A stretch of DNA of 64,000 bases. Origin: Bin55 sp963667455. GTDB lineage: Bacteria > Pseudomonadota > Gammaproteobacteria > Pseudomonadales > Azotimanducaceae. The stretch spans positions 434,001 through 498,000 of the forward strand of contig CAXXFR010000029.1 of assembly GCA_963667455.2 (NCBI GenBank). Reading direction: 5' to 3'. The position numbers and the translations under genes are program-made. Below the pieces are notes generated by a model. The model was not told the origin of the DNA and did no database searches. It was given only the letters and a program-made list of their open reading frames with translations. Shown piece after piece: positions 10,185 through 17,522 of this stretch (its first letter is position 1; each line of letters opens with the position of its first letter).

Positions 10185-11959
10185 CGGTCGACATCCGCCA
10201 TGACGAAATCGATGCTTGCAATGATCGCGATCAAATCCGGCACCATGAATCCATTGCTAATGAACGGAATCTGCTGCAACGCAGGGAAAGAAGGTGTTCG
10301 CACCCGTGTTCGATAGGCCATAGTTCCACCGTCGGAGATGGAGTAGAAGCTGTTCCAGCCTTTGGTCGCTTCGATGGTGGTCACGGACTCCGAAGGAGGC
10401 ACAACGGGTCCCCAACTGACATTCAAGAAGTGATGGATCAACGTCTCGATGTGCTCCATCGTCCGTTCTTTGGGCGGAGGTGTTGCGAGCCTGTGATCCG
10501 ACTTGTACGGACCCTCAGGCATGTTGTCAGCACACTGTCGGATGATTCTCAGACTCTGACGGATTTCTTCGACTCGCACAACACATCGGTCATAGCAGTC
10601 GCCATTGGCCGCTGTCGGAATTTCAAAATCGAACTGGTCGTAGGAGCTGTACGGTCGGTTCTTGCGCAAGTCCCAATCAGATCCCGCAGCTCGCAATGAC
10701 GGTCCGGTGATCCCCCAATCCAATCCTTCCCGCGTGTTGTACGCTCCAATCCCCTTCGAACGTCGTTGAAGGATCTTGTTTTGCAACGCCATGGTGTCGT
10801 AGTGATCCAGGCGCTTCGGCATGTAGTCGCAAAAGTCGACGACCATTTGATGCCACCCTTCAGGTAGATCCTGGGTCACACCTCCGATTCGAAACCAGCT
10901 GGGATGCATGCGCCCGCCTGTAATCGCTTCGACGATCGAGAACAGTCTCTCTCGATCAGCGAACATGTAGAAGACCGGGGACATCTGGCCCACGTCCTGG
11001 GCGAACGTGCCGTAAAACAGCAAGTGACTCGCGACCCGGAACATTTCTGCCAGCATGACTCGAATAACCTGAGCGCGAGGAGGCACTTCAATGCCTGACA
11101 TGCGTTCGACGTTGAGCACGTATGGCAGGTTGTTCATAACCCCGCCCAAGTAGTCGATTCGATCGGTGTACGGAATATAGGTATGCCACGACTGCCTTTC
11201 GGCCATCTTTTCCTGACCGCGATGGTGGTAGCCGATATCGGGCACCGCCTGCACGATTACCTCTCCGTCGAGCTGCAGGGCGATTCGAAACACACCATGA
11301 ACGCTGGGGTGATTGGGTCCTAGGTTCAAGAACATGAAGTCCGTGTGAGCCGTCGAACGACTCATGTCCCACTCTTCTGGAACGAAACGCAGAGCTTCTT
11401 GTTGCTCGTCTTGAAACTCGTCCGTGAGCTTGTATGGATCCATTTCTGTAGCTCGAGCTGGATGTTCCTTGCGTAGTGGATGCCCTTCCCACAGAGGTGG
11501 CGTCAAGATGCGCCGCAAGTTGGAATGCCCGGCAAAATCGATCCCAAACATGTCGTACGCTTCACGTTCGTACCAGTTGGCTACCGGATAAATCGACTCG
11601 ATGCTGGCGATGGAGAGATCCGCGTCCTTCAGCGGCACCTTGATTCGAATGTCGCTGTCGCCAGACAACGACATCAAGTGGTAGAAAACCGTAAATTCGG
11701 AATCGGGCTGACCGTCTCTGTTCTTTCTCAGTCGTTCATCGATGGCCGAGAGGTCGAACAGCAGTTCAAAGGAATCTTCGGAGTCGTTCTTCAGGAAACG
11801 CAACACTTCGGACACATCGTCGCGAGAAATCCAAACATTGGGAATCCCATCGACGGTTTCCTGAAACGTACAGGACTCGCCAAATCGCGCGGCAAGGTCG
11901 CTGACGACGCTTGGAACTGAGTGGTTCTCCGCTGCGGCTAGGTTCAAATCGCCGTTCAC
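10181..11959 (-). CDS. nuoC: Fused NADH-quinone oxidoreductase subunits C and D
   Basis: A single 592-residue frame joins the 30-kDa subunit (about residues 1-200, with YEREAYDMFGIDFAGH at 129-145) to the 49-kDa subunit (from about 205, starting FMFLNLGPNHPSVHG). The NuoD part forms one wall of the quinone site with NuoB. The nuoCD fusion is known from enterobacteria and many other gammaproteobacteria and is one reason for the taxonomic guess. The ATG overlaps the nuoB stop by four bases. Confidence 0.97.
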   Translation of the reverse strand: MNGDLNLAAAENHSVPSVVSDLAARFGESCTFQETVDGIPNVWISRDDVSEVLRFLKNDSEDSFELLFDLSAIDERLRKNRDGQPDSEFTVFYHLMSLSGDSDIRIKVPLKDADLSIASIESIYPVANWYEREAYDMFGIDFAGHSNLRRILTPPLWEGHPLRKEHPARATEMDPYKLTDEFQDEQQEALRFVPEEWDMSRSTAHTDFMFLNLGPNHPSVHGVFRIALQLDGEVIVQAVPDIGYHHRGQEKMAERQSWHTYIPYTDRIDYLGGVMNNLPYVLNVERMSGIEVPPRAQVIRVMLAEMFRVASHLLFYGTFAQDVGQMSPVFYMFADRERLFSIVEAITGGRMHPSWFRIGGVTQDLPEGWHQMVVDFCDYMPKRLDHYDTMALQNKILQRRSKGIGAYNTREGLDWGITGPSLRAAGSDWDLRKNRPYSSYDQFDFEIPTAANGDCYDRCVVRVEEIRQSLRIIRQCADNMPEGPYKSDHRLATPPPKERTMEHIETLIHHFLNVSWGPVVPPSESVTTIEATKGWNSFYSISDGGTMAYRTRVRTPSFPALQQIPFISNGFMVPDLIAIIASIDFVMADVDR

Positions 11960-12642
11960 GAACCTCGTTTCTTGCCAAGTAGATCCTTGGATAGCGGAGC
12001 ATCTCCCACCGTCGTCGGCTCTGCGAGTTCAGCAACCTTCATGCGTTCAGGATTGCGTATGTCTCTTTGGCTCGGCTGGTACTTTTCGACCGCTCCGGTT
12101 TCGCTAATCGCCCACGACAGCGGTCGTCGAGTGTTCTTGACCGACTCCTGAAGAAGGTTCAAACCCTGCATGAAAGCCTCAGGTCGAGGTGGGCAACCGG
12201 GAACGTAGACGTCAACCGGTAGAAACTTGTCCACTCCTTGAACAACGCTGTAGATGTCGAACATTCCTCCCGAATTTGCGCAGGAACCCATCGAAATAAC
12301 CCATCTCGGTTCAAGCAGTTGCTCGTAGAGGTGCTGCAGAACCGGAGCCATTTTGCGGAATACCGTTCCTGATACGACGATGAGATCCGCCTGTCGGGGG
12401 GTCGCGCGAATGACCTCGGCACCGAATCTGGAAATGTCGTGTCTTGACGTGAAACTTGTCGCCATTTCGACGTAGCAACAACTCAGACCAAAGTTGAAGG
12501 GCCAAATAGAGTTGGAACGCCCCCAGGCGACCAGGTCTTCCAGTCGAGCTGTCAGAAAACTCTTGCTAGCTTCTTCGTTGTACGCGCTTTCGGCATCCGA
12601 CATCGGAGCGTCGGGTTCAGCCTTGACCAGTCTCCACTGCAT
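11956..12642 (-). CDS. nuoB: NADH-quinone oxidoreductase subunit B
   Basis: About 228 residues; it carries cluster N2, the last electron carrier before quinone. The adjacent cysteines C55-C56 in FGLSCCYVEMA, C121 in MGSCANSGG and C150 in VPGCPPRPEA are the four ligands. I start it at the ATG at 12642, which overlaps the nuoA stop (TGATG). A longer open frame continues upstream, but that part is nuoA in another frame. The C-terminus is somewhat longer than usual and charged. Confidence 0.96.
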   Translation of the reverse strand: MQWRLVKAEPDAPMSDAESAYNEEASKSFLTARLEDLVAWGRSNSIWPFNFGLSCCYVEMATSFTSRHDISRFGAEVIRATPRQADLIVVSGTVFRKMAPVLQHLYEQLLEPRWVISMGSCANSGGMFDIYSVVQGVDKFLPVDVYVPGCPPRPEAFMQGLNLLQESVKNTRRPLSWAISETGAVEKYQPSQRDIRNPERMKVAELAEPTTVGDAPLSKDLLGKKRGS

Positions 12643-13043
12643 CAGGAATCCTCCGTGCGTGCATATTCGTCGGGTGTCGTGTGTCTCGACTTCACTCCCC
12701 AATCCAAAGCTCCCGTTCTCCACTCGTAGAGCAGGGCGATGAGCAAAATTCCGATGAACACGGCAATTGCGATGTAGCCAAGCCAGCCTACATCGTGAAA
12801 CACCACAGCCCAACCGACAATAAAGATCGTCTCCAGGTCGAAGATTACAAAGAAGATGGCAACCAAGAAGAACTCTATCGACAGTCGCATGTCTTCCGCA
12901 TCGCCAACAGGAACTATCCCCGATTCGTAGGGAATGTCTTGGGCACGTCCATGTCTCGATTTGGATCCGACGAACCACGAAACTAAGAGCGTGATGCCGA
13001 GTATTACGGCGACACTGATGGCATACAACAAGAATGGCAGCAT
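12642..13043 (-). CDS. nuoA: NADH-quinone oxidoreductase subunit A
   Basis: About 133 residues with three membrane helices. The conserved loop DIPYESGIVPVGDAEDMRLS and the helix FFLVAIFFVIFDLETIFI identify it as NuoA/ND3. I choose the ATG at 13043, which begins directly with the first helix. An in-frame GTG at 13064 would add seven residues, and neither start has a strong ribosome-binding site. It is the first gene of the operon. Confidence 0.93.
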   Translation of the reverse strand: MLPFLLYAISVAVILGITLLVSWFVGSKSRHGRAQDIPYESGIVPVGDAEDMRLSIEFFLVAIFFVIFDLETIFIVGWAVVFHDVGWLGYIAIAVFIGILLIALLYEWRTGALDWGVKSRHTTPDEYARTEDS

Positions 13044-13140
13044 GTCAGCGTCGTAAGACAACACCTCGTGGCTTGCGTGCTAGGCACGACTTGGGTTGGA
13101 CGCGTGCAGGTGGGACTCCAACCACAGGCGAGCGGGCTAT

Positions 13141-13169
13141 ACGATACAGGAACACACTGACTGATTCAA
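13141..13169 (-). promoter_or_regulatory. Possible sigma70 promoter of the nuo operon
   Basis: On the minus strand a TTGAAT hexamer (13169-13164) is followed after 17 bases by TATCGT (13146-13141), each matching four of six consensus positions at ideal spacing. It would start transcription about 70-90 bases before nuoA, in the only substantial non-coding gap upstream of the operon. The match is moderate; additional promoters or regulator sites are possible in 13065-13309. Confidence 0.35.
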
Positions 13170-13309
13170 CCGATTGGGTCACTTTCTTGCCGAAGCCAAC
13201 AGCTCGAGAACCATAGCCAGTCCAACGCTCAATTGCACGGTTGGGCGCATTCGCTACCATACCTGCCTGCAACAACAAAGCGCTCCTTCGAATCGAAACT
13301 TCTTGCAGA

Positions 13310-13726
13310 ATGGCAAACACCGAAACCAGTCTTAGTCTTGCGGATCTCGCGGCACAGCGACCCCGAACCGTTGCAATCGCCGCCGCACTACTGCTGTGCA
13401 ATGCAGTCTTGTTGGCCATTGTTTGGATCGCATTTCCAACTCATGTCGAGAGCAATGGGGCCCAACTGTTCTTCATCATCCTATGGTTGTCGGTCGCCAT
13501 CTCGGTGTTTCGCGGAATTTCATGGGTACGTTACGGAATCGTTGCCGTACTTGTTGTCTTCGTAGTCGAGGTATTGAACGCGGGACAGCCGGTGACGCAA
13601 GTGCAAGCCATGAACTTTGGCGACCAACTCTCAAGGTGTACTGCTGTTGCCGCCATTGTTCTCTTGTTTCTACCCCCATCCCATAGCTGGTTCAAGAAAG
13701 TCAAAGCAGCCTATGCGGAGAGTTAA
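13310..13726 (+). CDS. Small integral membrane protein of unknown function
   Basis: From the ATG at 13310 this encodes about 138 residues with roughly four hydrophobic helices: AAALLLCNAVLLAIVWIAF, LFFIILWLSVAISVF, YGIVAVLVVFVVEVL and a final one ending LLFLPPSHSWF. A short hydrophilic N-terminus precedes them, and a positively charged tail (KKVKAAYAES) follows the last helix. The open frame extends 23 codons upstream, but that part looks non-coding. It is divergent from nuoA and convergent with the VOC gene. I do not recognise a family. Confidence 0.65.
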   Translation: MANTETSLSLADLAAQRPRTVAIAAALLLCNAVLLAIVWIAFPTHVESNGAQLFFIILWLSVAISVFRGISWVRYGIVAVLVVFVVEVLNAGQPVTQVQAMNFGDQLSRCTAVAAIVLLFLPPSHSWFKKVKAAYAES

Positions 13727-13759
13727 CGCCGCCTTCCCGTAGCTGGGCGAGGTTCTTCT

Positions 13760-14146
13760 CTAAGCTCGTTCGGACAGTTGTAGAAGAATCCCACACGCCG
13801 ACTTGGGATGTACAAATACCTGAGGACCGCCTTCGCCAATCAGTCGCGCACCACCTGCTTTCATCGCTTCGCAAGTTGCCTTGAGATCATCCACTTCGAA
13901 AGCGATCGTATGCATCCCTTCGCCTCGACTCTCCAAAGCCTTGCCGACAGCCGAATCCGCACTCGTCGGGGCCACGATTTCGATGAACCCTCCACCAGGC
14001 AGATTGAAGAACGCCTGTTTAATCCCAAGTGCTTCGCTCTCGTCGGTCCGATCCAGTTCAAGCCCCAGAGTGTCGCGATAGGTGCTTACTCCGGCTTCGA
14101 GATCTGCTACTCGAACAACAAGATGATCGTAGGCTTTAATCCCCAT
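13760..14146 (-). CDS. VOC-superfamily (glyoxalase / methylmalonyl-CoA epimerase-like) protein
   Basis: About 128 residues with the two-fold beta-alpha-beta-beta-beta pattern of vicinal-oxygen-chelate enzymes, starting MGIKAYDHLVVRVADLEAG. A first-motif histidine (DHL), a second (MHTIAFEVDD) and the epimerase-like HPKSACGILLQL end are present. Where epimerases usually have a metal-binding glutamate in the last strand (LIEL), this protein has glutamine (LLQL), so metal binding and activity may differ. I start at the ATG at 14146; an upstream start is possible. It could be another VOC enzyme rather than a true methylmalonyl-CoA epimerase. Confidence 0.75.
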   Translation of the reverse strand: MGIKAYDHLVVRVADLEAGVSTYRDTLGLELDRTDESEALGIKQAFFNLPGGGFIEIVAPTSADSAVGKALESRGEGMHTIAFEVDDLKATCEAMKAGGARLIGEGGPQVFVHPKSACGILLQLSERA

Positions 14147-14174
14147 AGGTTCCCTCAATGTGTACCTGTGATTG

Positions 14175-14513
14175 ATGCTCCTCACTTATTATCCATACCC
14201 TAATTTCGTCGATTTCGAGCGCAGACTCCGGGACCGTCAAGCAATGGCACAAGAAAAGGGACTCACCAATCACGAGATCACTATCGCTCTTGCAGGAGGT
14301 GCTGTCATGGGTCCGTTCGGAGCTACTTGGAGTACCGAAATCGTGAGCGATGTGCGAGAGCTAACCCGTGACTACGACGCATACCTTCAGGGAACAGAGC
14401 AAACTCGGTTCAAGTACCACCTCCATGATCCCGACTCGCATGTTTCCCATTCGTTGGTTGTTTCCTTTGACAACGTCATTGCAATCTACGACCGGGTCAA
14501 GCTCCTGGACTGA
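14175..14513 (+). CDS. Conserved-looking hypothetical protein
   Basis: About 112 soluble residues beginning MLLTYYPYPNFVDFE, rich in acidic and aromatic residues and without a signal peptide or membrane helix. A central AGGAVMGPFGATW stretch is glycine-rich. An ATG at 14175 directly follows an in-frame TTG. It is two bases upstream of the next membrane-protein gene, so the two are probably co-transcribed. No family is recognised. Confidence 0.5.
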   Translation: MLLTYYPYPNFVDFERRLRDRQAMAQEKGLTNHEITIALAGGAVMGPFGATWSTEIVSDVRELTRDYDAYLQGTEQTRFKYHLHDPDSHVSHSLVVSFDNVIAIYDRVKLLD

Positions 14514-14515
14514 AG

Positions 14516-14896
14516 GTGAACTCGCGACCGATCCTGCGAATTGGCATAGTTGTGGTAGGTGCCTTGCTAGTGCCTGCAATTCGCGATGTTGGATTGACGC
14601 TGATTCCGACCTTGGATCCACAAACACCGGGAATCGCATTCGGAAGCATCTGTACGGCACTACTGATCTTGTGGAACAGCGTGTTCCTTGCGGCATACGT
14701 TCGTTTGTTCGATACGATGCCGCCAACGCATTCGCTGTTGTTCACGCTTGTGGCTCTCATCGCCACTCGCATCGATCACTTGATGACCGAACCTGCGCAA
14801 TTCATTCAGATCAACGAGGCAATCGCGACATTTGCGGCCTGTTTGCTTGTGTTTGTCTCTCACTTGCTTTGGGTCCGTAGAAAGACAAAGCAATGA
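14516..14896 (+). CDS. Small integral membrane protein of unknown function
   Basis: A 126-residue protein with about four hydrophobic segments (for example ILRIGIVVVGALLVPAI and SICTALLILWNSVFLAAYV) and a basic C-terminus (RRKTKQ). The GTG start lies two bases after the stop of the preceding hypothetical gene. It is followed after about 67 bases by the Gfo/Idh oxidoreductase gene. I do not recognise the family. Confidence 0.6.
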   Translation: MNSRPILRIGIVVVGALLVPAIRDVGLTLIPTLDPQTPGIAFGSICTALLILWNSVFLAAYVRLFDTMPPTHSLLFTLVALIATRIDHLMTEPAQFIQINEAIATFAACLLVFVSHLLWVRRKTKQ

Positions 14897-14963
14897 AATC
14901 CAGAACACTGAGCAATCGCACCAATGCAAGCCCTTTCTCTGTTCTCGAAAAGGGAGCGACCAC

Positions 14964-16061
14964 ATGACAGACCCAGTTAGAATCGGACTCATTGGCTGTG
15001 GAACGATCAGCCCAGCCTACCTGAGGGCAGCTCAGGTTTTTGAAATCTTGGACTTCGTTGCTTGCGCAGACATCAATCCCGATGCCTCGTCTGCTTGTAG
15101 TTCCAAATTCGATATTCCAGCGATGTCGGTCGATGAGCTCTTGTCCAACGACGAGATTGAAGTCGTCTTGAACCTGACCATCCCTGCCGCCCACGCGGAA
15201 GTCAATCTCAGTGCGCTGGAGAGCGGTAAGCACACCTACAGCGAGAAACCGTTCGGGTTGGACGTTTCCGAGGGCAAACGTGTGCTCGAAGTCGCTCAAC
15301 AACGCAATCTGCGGGTCGGATGCGCACCCGATACTTTTCTTGGCGGCGGCCATCAAACTGTTCGTCGGCTAGTGGACGAAGGCGCCGTCGGACGACCCGT
15401 GGCGGCTACTGCATTCATGATGAGCCATGGGGTTGAGACGTGGCACCCCGCTCCCGAGTTCTACTATGCACAAGGTGGCGGACCCGTGTTCGATATGGGG
15501 CCTTACTACCTCACCGCACTCATCAACTGTCTCGGTCCGATAGCTCGCGTCAGCGCAATCACCGGGAAAGCATTTGAACAACGCACCATCACTTCTCAAC
15601 CTAGAGCGGGCAATGTGATTGATGTGGACGTCGCCACCCATGCTTCGGCATCTCTCGAATTTTCCAATGGAGCGATTGCCACAATCTGCATGAGTTTCGA
15701 CGTATGGATGCACCGGCATCCCAATATCGAAATCCACGGAACAGAAGCATCAATGCTGGTTCCGGATCCAAACGGTTTTGGCGGCAAGGTCTTTACTTCA
15801 AATCGGCAACGCGAGTGGGATGAACGCCAACTCACACATGGATACTCCGGCAATATGCGCAGCATTGGTCTTGCCGACATGTGCGTAGGGTTGCGCACGG
15901 GTCGCCCACATCGAGCCAACGGAAGACTGGCCTTTCACGTTCTTGAAGTCATGGCGGCGTTGGATGAATCGAGTTCTTCAGGTCGCCACATCGAAATTTC
16001 ATCTTCGGTCGAACGACCCGAAGCACTTCCCATCGGCCTGAACCACGGTGAACTCGACTAA
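14964..16061 (+). CDS. Gfo/Idh/MocA-family oxidoreductase
   Basis: A 365-residue NAD(P)-dependent oxidoreductase of the kind acting on sugars, sugar acids or inositols. The N-terminal Rossmann fold starts RIGLIGCGTISPAYL, and the family's SEKPFGLDVSEGK (EKP motif with the catalytic lysine) lies near residues 95-105. A C-terminal dehydrogenase domain follows, with DMGPYYLTALINCLGP, where aspartate and tyrosine line the substrate site. GGGAG-like GGGAGC is not used; instead GGGAGCG reads as GGGAG eight bases before the ATG. It is followed after 20 bases by a ThuA-like gene, so both probably act on the same carbohydrate. The substrate cannot be read from sequence. Confidence 0.88.
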   Translation: MTDPVRIGLIGCGTISPAYLRAAQVFEILDFVACADINPDASSACSSKFDIPAMSVDELLSNDEIEVVLNLTIPAAHAEVNLSALESGKHTYSEKPFGLDVSEGKRVLEVAQQRNLRVGCAPDTFLGGGHQTVRRLVDEGAVGRPVAATAFMMSHGVETWHPAPEFYYAQGGGPVFDMGPYYLTALINCLGPIARVSAITGKAFEQRTITSQPRAGNVIDVDVATHASASLEFSNGAIATICMSFDVWMHRHPNIEIHGTEASMLVPDPNGFGGKVFTSNRQREWDERQLTHGYSGNMRSIGLADMCVGLRTGRPHRANGRLAFHVLEVMAALDESSSSGRHIEISSSVERPEALPIGLNHGELD

Positions 16062-16081
16062 CCCACAGAGGTAGCAATCGC

Positions 16082-16732
16082 ATGAGCAAACAAGCATTCA
16101 TCACATGGGGAGGCTGGAACGGCCACGAACCCGAACAAACAGCTTCGATTTTCGCGACTGTGCTTCGTGACGACGGATTCTCAGTCGAGGTATCGGACTC
16201 GCTCGAGAAATTCTGCGATCCAGAGTTCCTGCAGGATCAAGACCTTATCGTCCCAGTATGGACGATGTCCACCATAACGATGGAACAAGAGCGTGGTCTG
16301 TTGGCAGCGATTCGAAACGGCACAGGTTGTGCAGGTTGGCACGGCGGAATGGCGGACTCGTTTCGCAACAACGTGGAATACCAATTCATGGTGGGCGGCC
16401 AGTTCATCTGCCATCCAGGAGGAATCATCGACTACGACGTGAACATTACCAGTGATGATCCCATCGTGGCTGGTCTCGACGACTTCCAGATGAAGTCGGA
16501 ACAGTACTTCATGCATGTTGACCCATCGAATGAAGTTCTGGCGACCACGACTTTCTCGGGCGAGCATTGGAACGTCGATTGGGTCAAGGGAGTAACCATG
16601 CCCGTCTGTTGGAAAAAACGCTATGGGAGCGGACGAGTCTTCTACAGTTCCCTAGGTCACGTTGCGAACGACTTTGACGTTCCGGAGGCTCGGGAGATCA
16701 TGCGAAGGGGAATGGTTTGGGCGGCTCGGTGA
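16082..16732 (+). CDS. ThuA-like domain protein
   Basis: A 216-residue class I glutamine-amidotransferase-like fold protein of the ThuA (trehalose utilisation) family. It begins with the strand KQAFITWGGWNGHEPEQTA, contains the central GCAGWHGGMADSF motif near residue 85, and ends with the family's GRVFYSSLGHVANDFD. GAGG lies upstream of its ATG, and it follows the Gfo/Idh oxidoreductase by 20 bases, a pairing often seen in carbohydrate-use gene sets. The biochemical role of ThuA domains is not firmly known; the context suggests processing of a keto-sugar or glycoside. Confidence 0.85.
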   Translation: MSKQAFITWGGWNGHEPEQTASIFATVLRDDGFSVEVSDSLEKFCDPEFLQDQDLIVPVWTMSTITMEQERGLLAAIRNGTGCAGWHGGMADSFRNNVEYQFMVGGQFICHPGGIIDYDVNITSDDPIVAGLDDFQMKSEQYFMHVDPSNEVLATTTFSGEHWNVDWVKGVTMPVCWKKRYGSGRVFYSSLGHVANDFDVPEAREIMRRGMVWAAR

Positions 16733-16761
16733 AAGATGCCCGCCAGGCTGTAGCGACGTTT

Positions 16762-16784
16762 CGGCGCAACCAACATTTGCGCCG
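16762..16784 (+). terminator. Stem-loop after the ThuA gene
   Basis: CGGCGCAA pairs with TTGCGCCG around a seven-base loop, about 30 bases after the ThuA stop codon. There is no T-run behind it, so it may be a weak or Rho-assisted terminator or an mRNA-stabilising hairpin. The rest of 16733-16946 shows no gene. Confidence 0.4.
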
Positions 16785-16946
16785 ATTGGCATGCCTCGGC
16801 GGTCCGTCGGATTGAAATCGACGTGCAGAGTCCCCATGTCAGTTACGTAAAATATGCACCTATAGTTGCTTCGAGTAGGAGCAACGCATTGGTATCGTAA
16901 TCACCGCATCTAACAAGACGTGCGGTCTAACAACTATGAACGATCT

Positions 16947-17504
16947 ATGACTGAACTGCAAGTGCGCAGGTCCGTAGCACCCGAAGCGGGACGGCACGTA
17001 CACTCCAATTCGAAATTGCGCAAACCATCACTTCTTAAACGCCTCCTCAGACGAACCAGCGGCAAGACAATCTATGTGTATGGAGAACCCTATCTAACTC
17101 GCTACTACCTAGTTGGAAACGGGTCAGGCCGGGGATTCGAGGTCTACGTCCACAACATGCACAAGGTCGATCAGTTCCGCTGGCTACACAATCATCCGTG
17201 GAATTGGTTTCTGTCCTTCGTTCTGTCGGGCTACTACATTCAAGACATCTTCAATCGTAGGACCAATCGCAACAAGAGACAGAACATTCGTCTAGTCAAT
17301 TTGTTCCGAGGTCTACATCGCTATCACGCGATTCGTGAATTGCCGAAGGGAGAAGCGTGGACTCTCGTTGTCGTACCGCCGAAGAGGAAGTCTTACGAGT
17401 GGGGCTACTGGGATCCAACGAGCCAATCGCACATTCAAGACAATGAGATCGGGCACGAATCCGCACGCACGGAGACGTTTGGTAACAAGGTACTTCTCGA
17501 CTAG
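16947..17504 (+). CDS. Cupin-like protein of unknown function
   Basis: About 185 residues. A basic N-terminal stretch (KLRKPSLLKRLLRR) precedes a beta-rich domain with YLTRYYLV and a WLHNHPWNWFLSFVLSGYY segment, in which H-x-HPW and the following strands resemble small cupin-like proteins of phages and proteobacteria. HNHPW may contribute metal ligands. The ATG at 16947 is preferred over an in-frame GTG at 16920; no strong ribosome-binding site is seen for either. It lies alone, convergent with clpB. A link to cell-envelope or sugar chemistry is only a guess. Confidence 0.65.
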   Translation: MTELQVRRSVAPEAGRHVHSNSKLRKPSLLKRLLRRTSGKTIYVYGEPYLTRYYLVGNGSGRGFEVYVHNMHKVDQFRWLHNHPWNWFLSFVLSGYYIQDIFNRRTNRNKRQNIRLVNLFRGLHRYHAIRELPKGEAWTLVVVPPKRKSYEWGYWDPTSQSHIQDNEIGHESARTETFGNKVLLD

Positions 17505-17513
17505 ACCGAGAAG
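17493..17513. terminator. Short hairpin between convergent cupin-like gene and clpB
   Basis: CTTCTCG and CGAGAAG form a seven-base-pair stem around ACTAGAC. It spans the TAG of the plus-strand gene in an 18-nt gap before the clpB stop. It could serve both directions, but flanking T-runs are poor. Confidence 0.3.
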
Positions 17514-17522
17514 CTAGAAGAT

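Noticed and set aside
12643..12978. Long minus-strand extension of the nuoB frame, adding about 112 residues
   Set aside because: This part lies within nuoA in another frame, has an odd Cys/Arg-rich composition, and the ATG at 12642 fits the NuoB family start and overlaps the nuoA stop.
13065..13309. Possible tRNA upstream of nuoA (tRNA-Leu is common there in some relatives)
   Set aside because: A GGTTGGAGTCCC stretch resembles a T-arm, but no acceptor stem, anticodon arm or GTTC core could be paired.
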